A stretch of DNA of 5,392 nt from Candidatus Hydrogenedentota bacterium (GTDB lineage Bacteria; Hydrogenedentota; Hydrogenedentia; Hydrogenedentales; SCBR16-9), in NCBI GenBank assembly GCA_007116095.1, contig SKJD01000044.1, positions 1 to 5,392 on the forward strand, written 5' to 3'. Below, piece by piece: positions 1 through 3,629 of the stretch (its first letter is position 1; every line of letters starts with the position of its first letter). The notes under the pieces are model-generated. The model had not been told where the DNA came from. It did not search any database and saw nothing but the letters and a program-made list of their open reading frames with translations. The position numbers and the translations under genes were made by a program.

Positions 1-2
1 CC

Positions 3-236
3 CGGACGCGGGGCAGTCTGGAGGCGGACTATGCCTTGCGCGACGGCAGCTGCCTGTCGCAAGTCACCTCGGACTTCCCGGGCGAAGCCTCGGTGGTGTT
101 CTGTTTTCCCGCAAAAGCCACAAGGCATGTTTCCATGACCCAGCCGCCATGTTGTCACTTGTGTTATCACTTTCGCAAACAGGCACAAAAAAAGCCAAGG
201 AACTTTTTGCTAAGTCCTTGGCATTCAATGCTTTAA
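3..236 (+). CDS. Possible 3' end of an unrecognised gene (partial, doubtful)
   Basis: An open frame enters from the left edge and stops with TAA at 234-236. The first 35 codons (to about 107) look coding: 29 of 35 third positions are G or C, against 21 of 35 for the next frame on the same strand. The peptide there contains SLEADYALRDGSCLSQV. After about 107 third-position GC falls to 19 of 42 codons and the peptide turns into Cys-, His- and Lys-rich text that does not look like a protein. The last 50 bases also overlap the terminator of the opposing tRNA. The true gene may therefore end earlier, be frameshifted (the neighbouring frame stops at 136-138), or be a decayed remnant. I do not recognise a family and assign no function. 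Confidence 0.3.
   Translation, partial: RTRGSLEADYALRDGSCLSQVTSDFPGEASVVFCFPAKATRHVSMTQPPCCHLCYHFRKQAQKKPRNFLLSPWHSML
187..222 (-). terminator. Intrinsic terminator of tRNA-Val
   Basis: Read on the minus strand, GCCAAGGA (222-215 on the other arm as its complement) pairs with TCCTTGGC over 8 bp. The stem is extended by three inner pairs (AAG/CTT) past a single bulged base at 202, leaving a 6-nt loop at 206-211. Seven T residues follow directly on the minus strand (the A-run at 187-193 on plus). This is a textbook rho-independent terminator, 17 nt past the CCA end of the tRNA. There is no matching T-run on the plus strand, so it should act only on minus-strand transcripts. Confidence 0.9.
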
Positions 237-238
237 GA

Positions 239-315
239 TGGTGGGCGGTGAGGGACTTGAACCCCCGGCATCCTGCGTGTAAAGCAGGCGCTCTAGCCAA
301 CTGAGCTAACCGCCC
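239..315 (-). tRNA. tRNA-Val (anticodon TAC)
   Basis: The minus strand folds into a complete cloverleaf of 77 nt. It has a 7-bp acceptor stem (GGGCGGT with ACCGCCC), D-arm GCTC/GAGC, and a perfect 5-bp anticodon stem CCTGC/GCAGG around the loop TTTACAC. A 5-nt variable region follows, then a T-arm GGGGG/CCCTC with loop TTCAAGT containing one G-U pair. Positions 34-36 read TAC, which decodes GUA and, by usual wobble, other valine codons. Discriminator A is followed by CCA encoded in the DNA (239-241). The gene has its own promoter candidate about 60 nt upstream and an intrinsic terminator just downstream, so it can be a single-gene unit. Read-through from the upstream protease gene is possible, because no terminator is seen between them. 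Confidence 0.97.
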
Positions 316-377
316 GATGGTGTCGGTGTGTCAGGAAGGGAAGGTGGAGGTGGTATGCGTTGCTTCCTGAGCGCCAA

Positions 378-407
378 AATATAGCATTGTGGGGCGCTGT
401 ATATCAA
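378..407 (-). promoter_or_regulatory. Sigma70-like promoter of tRNA-Val
   Basis: On the minus strand TTGATA (plus 402-407) is followed after 18 nt by TATATT (plus 378-383). Both hexamers are close to consensus and lie in an otherwise GC-rich stretch. Transcription would start near 371, giving a 5' leader of about 55 nt before the tRNA, which RNase P would remove. The promoter lies in the 140-nt gap after the protease stop codon. Confidence 0.6.
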
Positions 408-455
408 CTTTTGCGCGTGGCAGGGTCTAAATTTATCTACTGTATGCGCCGCCTA

Positions 456-2120
456 TTACACGAAGTTGATGTTAATATGGCGACCGCAGCGGGTGCATCG
501 GGTCTGTTTGGCCTGGAAGGAGGGGCCTATGTTGCGCACGGCGCCGCAGGGGCATTTAAGGGTGCTCCAGCCCCGTTCGTTGGGTTTCAGGTTGACGGTG
601 AAGGGCTGGCCGGATGCTTGCTGGGACGTCTGGGCTTGCTGGGTTTCCTGGTGCTGCCGCGCTTTGGCGGTGGGAATGCCTTGGGCCTGGCGGCGCTGTG
701 GGGTAGCGCGGTTGGCGAGCATGCCGGCCATCACGGCGCCGCGTGTAAATTCGTTCTTGTCTTCCTGGCTATCGCCATCACTGCTCATCATACTACCCAC
801 GGCGGCGGCGGTCGCCATCTGGGCCGCGGGCACTTCAATATTGCGGCGGCAACGCGGACAATCGACGTGGTCGTGCTTGAAATCCGGCGGCAGCTTGAAA
901 CGCATGCCGCAGACGCAGGCGAGGAAGACGTATTCATTGACCTTCCGCAGCAAATCGCCTGCTTCGCGCATCCGTTGGCGCGGGGTCTGCTCGTTTTCCT
1001 GCTCATCGCGCTTCTTCGCCGTCCTTATGGGCTGTTCCTGTTCGGCCAGGGCCGATGCGGGCAGATGGCCGGCCTTGCGTCCCTGCGCCTTTTGCCAGGC
1101 TTCCTGGTATTTCGCAAAGGAAACCCCGCCAGCCATGCTTCGCAGCACTTTAATCCGCTCGGTAATCGGCGGGTGGGTACTGGTTAGGTTCAGGGCCATC
1201 TTGCCCTCTTTGTGCAGGGGGTTGATGATGAACATGGGTGCGGTGACTTTGTTCGCGTAGCGCAGGCGGTTGGTGTCTTTCGAGATGGCTTCGAGCGCCG
1301 AGGCCAGGCCTTCGGGATAGCGGGTGAAGACTGCGGCGGAGGCGTCTGCCAGGTATTCGCGCCGCCGGGAAATGGCGAAGTAAATCATCCGCGCCAGAAT
1401 CGGCGCCAGGATGGCGACAACAATCGCCACCAACAATATGACGATAATCCCTGCGCCGCTGTCTTTCTTGGAACTGCTGTAGCGTCGAGACCGGCCCAAC
1501 GACCCATACCAGAGCGTGCGCAGGAAAACATCGGAGATCATGACAATCGTACCGACCATTATCCCGACCATGGTCATGAAAAGTACGTCGCGGTTCTTTA
1601 TATGGGCTATTTCGTGCGCGATAACGCCCTGGAGTTCATCGCGGTTGAGGCGCCCGAGCAGTCCGGCGGTGACCGCCACCGCGGCATGCTCCGGATCGCG
1701 CCCAGTCGCAAAGGCGTTCATCCCCATGTCGTCCATGATATACACCGCCGGCATCTTGGGGAGCCGGGAGGCGATGGTCATCTCTTCGACGACATTCCAC
1801 AATTGCGGATGATCTTCTTTCCGAATCGGCGTGGCGTGGCTGACCGCCAGCAGAATCTTGCCGCCGAAGAAATACGCAGCGAAGGTCTGTCCCGCCCACA
1901 GCACAAAGGCAAAGCCCATGCCGATCAAGCCCCCGGCTACATCAATATGCCAACCGGGAATCGGATCGCCGGCCTGGTATTCGTAGCCGTCATGGTAGCG
2001 TCCGTCAAAAAGCGGAGCCAGCGAGCCACCGAGAATGAAGCCCAGCAGCAACAGAATAAAAAGCATGACGACGACCAGAACCATGGATCGTCTGCGATTG
2101 GCGCGAATTAATTCCCACAT
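456..2120 (-). CDS. M48 family (HtpX-like) membrane metalloprotease with two C-terminal zinc ribbons
   Basis: This is a 554-residue zinc endopeptidase of the inner membrane, of the HtpX kind that cleaves damaged or misfolded membrane proteins. Likely membrane segments are residues 13-33, 61-92, 178-202 and 223-250. The catalytic motif is H169-E-I-A-H173, with E255 in REYLADA as the expected third zinc ligand. The family motif THPPITERI lies at 315-323. HtpX proteins are usually near 290 residues. Here the family region ends around residue 340 and is followed by a cytoplasmic tail with a charged linker, ribbon 1 (C402, C404, C421, C424), a Gln/Ala-rich linker, and ribbon 2 (C523, C525, C542, C545) next to the C-terminus. 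The start ATG at 2120 has only a weak GGA six bases upstream. lemA lies 116 nt upstream on the same strand, a common pairing. Family assignment is firm; the substrate and the role of the tail are unknown. Confidence 0.93.
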   Translation of the reverse strand: MWELIRANRRRSMVLVVVMLFILLLLGFILGGSLAPLFDGRYHDGYEYQAGDPIPGWHIDVAGGLIGMGFAFVLWAGQTFAAYFFGGKILLAVSHATPIRKEDHPQLWNVVEEMTIASRLPKMPAVYIMDDMGMNAFATGRDPEHAAVAVTAGLLGRLNRDELQGVIAHEIAHIKNRDVLFMTMVGIMVGTIVMISDVFLRTLWYGSLGRSRRYSSSKKDSGAGIIVILLVAIVVAILAPILARMIYFAISRRREYLADASAAVFTRYPEGLASALEAISKDTNRLRYANKVTAPMFIINPLHKEGKMALNLTSTHPPITERIKVLRSMAGGVSFAKYQEAWQKAQGRKAGHLPASALAEQEQPIRTAKKRDEQENEQTPRQRMREAGDLLRKVNEYVFLACVCGMRFKLPPDFKHDHVDCPRCRRNIEVPAAQMATAAAVGSMMSSDGDSQEDKNEFTRGAVMAGMLANRATPQRRQAQGIPTAKARQHQETQQAQTSQQASGQPFTVNLKPNERGWSTLKCPCGAVRNIGPSFQAKQTRCTRCGRHININFV

Positions 2121-2172
2121 ATGGTGTCCACTATCCCTTTAGCGTATGGTGGGTCCAATGTCGTATACATAA

Positions 2173-2210
2173 CGGACCGATGGACAGTACTTGGACCATG
2201 CATCGGTCCG
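2173..2210 (-). repeat. Inverted repeat in the lemA-M48 spacer
   Basis: A perfect 10-bp inverted repeat, CGGACCGATG at 2173-2182 and CATCGGTCCG at 2201-2210, encloses an 18-nt loop between the lemA stop and the protease start. No T-run follows it on either strand, so it is not a standard intrinsic terminator. A second, overlapping dyad (GATGC at 2229-2233 with GCATC at 2200-2204, enclosing CCGG/CCGG) uses part of the same arm, so two alternative folds of the transcript are possible. It could be a processing or stability element, an attenuator or a protein-binding site; nothing in the sequence decides between these. Confidence 0.5.
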
Positions 2211-2236
2211 GCTGCAATCCGGCACATTGATGCGAC

Positions 2237-2794
2237 TCAGGAAAAGCTGACCTTTGGGACTTCGCGTTCGGCCGGAGCTTCGATCTCAAAGTATTCCTGG
2301 CGCGTGAAGCGGAAGATGCCCGCCACGATGTTGCTCGGAAACATCTCGATTTTATTGTTGAAGTGCATGGCCTCATCGTTGTAGGCCTGGCGCGCAAAGC
2401 CGATGCGGTTTTCCGTGGAGGTCAATTCCTCTTGTATTTGCAGGAAATTGGTGTTGGCCTTGAGGTCCGGGTAGTTTTCCACCACGACATAGAAATTGCT
2501 CAGCGCCTGGTTCAGCTCGCCTTCGGCCTGGCTATGCTCCCCCACGCTTTCGGCATTTTGCGCCAGGTTACGCGCTTTGGTGATGTTCTCCAGGGTTTCC
2601 CGCTCATGCTTCATGTAGCCCTTGGCCGTCTCCACCAGGTTGGGGATCAGGTCATGGCGGCGCTTGAGTTGCACGTCGATTTGGGACCAGGCGTTCTGCA
2701 CCGCATTGCGCAAACGCACCAGGCTGTTGTAAATGCCAATGACCCAGAAGAACAGGATCGCGGCAATAACTAAGATTATGATCAGGGGAAGCAT
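2237..2794 (-). CDS. lemA: LemA family membrane protein
   Basis: The protein is 185 residues, the usual length for LemA. One N-terminal membrane anchor (about residues 2-21) is followed by a long helical domain, predicted to form a coiled helical bundle. Both family signatures are present: IYNSLVRLRNAVQNAWSQID leading into VQLKRRHDLIPNLVETAKGY (residues 21-60), and the later block YPDLKAN, QEELTSTENRI, ARQAYND, FN and FPSN (residues 108-154). ATG at 2794 is the right start because AGGAG sits six bases before it (plus 2801-2805). LemA proteins have no known enzymatic activity. They are repeatedly encoded beside HtpX-like M48 proteases, as here, which suggests a shared envelope function. A promoter candidate lies about 85 bp upstream, so lemA and the protease may be transcribed apart from the zinc-ribbon gene as well as with it. 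Family assignment is very secure; the molecular role is not known. Confidence 0.96.
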   Translation of the reverse strand: MLPLIIILVIAAILFFWVIGIYNSLVRLRNAVQNAWSQIDVQLKRRHDLIPNLVETAKGYMKHERETLENITKARNLAQNAESVGEHSQAEGELNQALSNFYVVVENYPDLKANTNFLQIQEELTSTENRIGFARQAYNDEAMHFNNKIEMFPSNIVAGIFRFTRQEYFEIEAPAEREVPKVSFS

Positions 2795-2800
2795 GGAATT

Positions 2801-2805
2801 CTCCT
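2801..2805 (-). promoter_or_regulatory. Ribosome binding site of lemA
   Basis: AGGAG on the minus strand lies six bases before the lemA ATG. It is the best Shine-Dalgarno in the minus-strand cluster; the protease and zinc-ribbon genes have only weak or badly spaced ones. This may favour LemA synthesis over its neighbours. Confidence 0.8.
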
Positions 2806-2878
2806 TCCGTTTGCGTCGAGTACCAACTTTAGCTGAGCGCTCCCGGGAACACGCTGGACGTCCTTCCGGGCACTTGTA

Positions 2879-2907
2879 TATACAACGGGGCCATGGATTC
2901 TATTCAA
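2879..2907 (-). promoter_or_regulatory. Candidate promoter of lemA-M48
   Basis: On the minus strand TTGAAT (plus 2902-2907) and TGTATA (plus 2879-2884) are separated by exactly 17 nt. Transcription would start near 2872, giving a leader of about 78 nt before lemA. The -10 lies inside the 12-bp palindrome TTGTATATACAA (2874-2885), so a bound regulator there could block this promoter. The match is moderate and rests on inspection only. Confidence 0.4.
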
Positions 2908-2922
2908 ACACGATAACATATA

Positions 2923-2947
2923 CCACAGGCTTACGCTTCGCCTGTGG
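2923..2947 (-). repeat. Hairpin spanning the zinc-ribbon gene stop codon
   Basis: CCACAGGC (2923-2930) and GCCTGTGG (2940-2947) form a perfect 8-bp stem with a 9-nt loop that includes the TAA stop (2931-2933). On the minus strand the sequence after the stem is TATATGTTATC, which is A/T-rich but not a T-run. It may be a weak terminator or a 3'-end stabiliser separating the zinc-ribbon gene from lemA. Confidence 0.45.
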
Positions 2948-3380
2948 AAGGCTTCGCCTCCACATCCTCGTCCGGCGGCATGGCCTCTTCATCCTCGGCC
3001 AGAAACATCTCATGCAGCCAATGCGCGACCTGGTCTCCCCCCTGCGCCGAACTCCCATTCTTCAACACCGTCGCCAACTCGCCCTGGTCGAACCAGACGC
3101 CGTCATTGTTGGGGCAATGATCATAGACTACCGGCGGTTCGCCGCCGGTCGTTTCCTTCTGCATCTTCCGAAGGCACTCGGGGCAACGCAGCACCTGCTC
3201 CCCTTTGGCGTGTGAAGGGCAGCCGGCGGTCATGAAGCCCTCGGTGATGGCGCGGTCCCCGAAAAGCAGCTCCAGTTCTCCCGCGTCCAACCAGATGCCA
3301 TGGCAGGAAACGCAGTAGTCCACTTCCACCTCTTCGTATTCAAGAACGAGCATGGGGTCTTTACATGCCGGACAGTTCAT
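2931..3380 (-). CDS. Two-ribbon zf-TFIIB (zinc-ribbon) protein
   Basis: This 149-residue, probably cytoplasmic protein is built from two copies of the TFIIB-type zinc ribbon (the zf-TFIIB family, typified by CPxC...CxxCxGxWLDxGEL). Copy 1 is complete: C3, C6, C23 and C26, then HGIWLDAGELE. Copy 2 has C66, C69 and C89, then PNNDGVWFDQGEL; the expected fourth cysteine is N92, so the second zinc site is altered. H88, C54 and H57 are nearby residues that could substitute. The C-terminal 40 residues are acidic and low in complexity. There is no signal peptide or membrane segment. The start ATG at 3380 follows a long-spaced GGGGA. Members of this family are mostly uncharacterised. The gene is first in the minus-strand cluster, 136 nt before lemA, which hints at a link to the LemA/M48 module but does not prove it. 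Confidence 0.85.
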   Translation of the reverse strand: MNCPACKDPMLVLEYEEVEVDYCVSCHGIWLDAGELELLFGDRAITEGFMTAGCPSHAKGEQVLRCPECLRKMQKETTGGEPPVVYDHCPNNDGVWFDQGELATVLKNGSSAQGGDQVAHWLHEMFLAEDEEAMPPDEDVEAKPSTGEA

Positions 3381-3478
3381 AGTGTAGTCTTTTCCCCGTG
3401 CGGTTTCTTACCAATACCCAATGTTTGCAGCCAGCTTATTTGCGACGCCTCCCCCATAGCCAGCGGGCCTTCAATCGG

Positions 3479-3508
3479 ATTGTAGCCTAAACCGGGAAAA
3501 TTGCGCAA
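3479..3508 (-). promoter_or_regulatory. Candidate promoter of the zinc-ribbon gene
   Basis: On the minus strand TTGCGC (plus 3503-3508) is followed after 18 nt by TACAAT (plus 3479-3484). The -10 is near consensus and the -35 is partial. The predicted start near 3472 leaves a leader of about 90 nt before the ATG at 3380. The -35 lies in the 8-bp palindrome TTGCGCAA (3501-3508). It would serve the whole minus-strand cluster. Confidence 0.45.
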
Positions 3509-3521
3509 GGCCTGCACCGAA

Positions 3522-3570
3522 TTGACGCGGATGCATGGGGCGGGCAAATCCGCTATACTGGGCCTGGCCC
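3522..3570 (+). promoter_or_regulatory. Candidate promoter/operator region of the rhamnosidase
   Basis: TATACT at 3554-3559 is a good -10 on the plus strand, 70 nt before the rhamnosidase ATG. No proper -35 stands 16-18 nt upstream (ATGCAT is poor); TTGACG at 3522-3527 is 26 nt away. Between them lies an inverted repeat, GCGGAT (3527-3532) and ATCCGC (3548-3553), with its second arm touching the -10. A further dyad, GGGCC-T-GGCCC (3560-3570), sits at the expected start site. A weak -35 with adjoining dyads fits a promoter needing an activator or controlled by a repressor, as is common for sugar-use genes; this is inference. Confidence 0.35.
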
Positions 3571-3617
3571 CGAAAAACATGATTGTATGGAGGGCATATC
3601 ATTCCTGCAAAGGAAGC

Positions 3618-3628
3618 AAAGGGGGAGG
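3618..3628 (+). promoter_or_regulatory. Ribosome binding site of the rhamnosidase
   Basis: A purine run, AAAGGGGGAGG, ends one base before the ATG at 3630. Its AAGGGG part has usable spacing (about 5-7 nt), while the closing GGAGG is too close. An in-frame ATG at 3579 has no Shine-Dalgarno and would put 17 extra residues before the signal peptide, so 3630 is preferred. Confidence 0.55.
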
Positions 3629-3629
3629 C

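Noticed and set aside
64..300. 78-codon minus-strand frame across the tRNA and terminator
   Set aside because: It begins inside the tRNA-Val gene and translates its T-arm and anticodon arm, then reads the terminator hairpin; it is a classic tRNA artefact.
187..315. tRNA-Val as an attachment site of an integrated element
   Set aside because: No repeat of the tRNA 3' end, no integrase and no mobile-element gene is visible within the window.
360..1187. Long plus-strand frames opposite the M48 gene (360-1187, 466-1260, 1212-2111)
   Set aside because: They are antisense to a gene with clear catalytic motifs. Their peptides are low-complexity shadows of GC-biased codons, with no recognisable domain and no ribosome binding site.
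2940..2964. Short repeat CTTCGCCT at the end of the zinc-ribbon gene
   Set aside because: Two 8-mers arise from the similar codons for the acidic tail (GEA and EAK). They do not form a longer array and need no separate explanation.
2363..3215. Plus-strand frames opposite lemA and the zinc-ribbon gene
   Set aside because: The minus-strand products match LemA and zf-TFIIB families across their full length. The plus-strand peptides have no family features.
3579..3629. Upstream in-frame ATG at 3579 as the rhamnosidase start
   Set aside because: It lacks a Shine-Dalgarno and would bury the signal peptide behind 17 unlikely residues. The purine-rich run before 3630 supports the later start.
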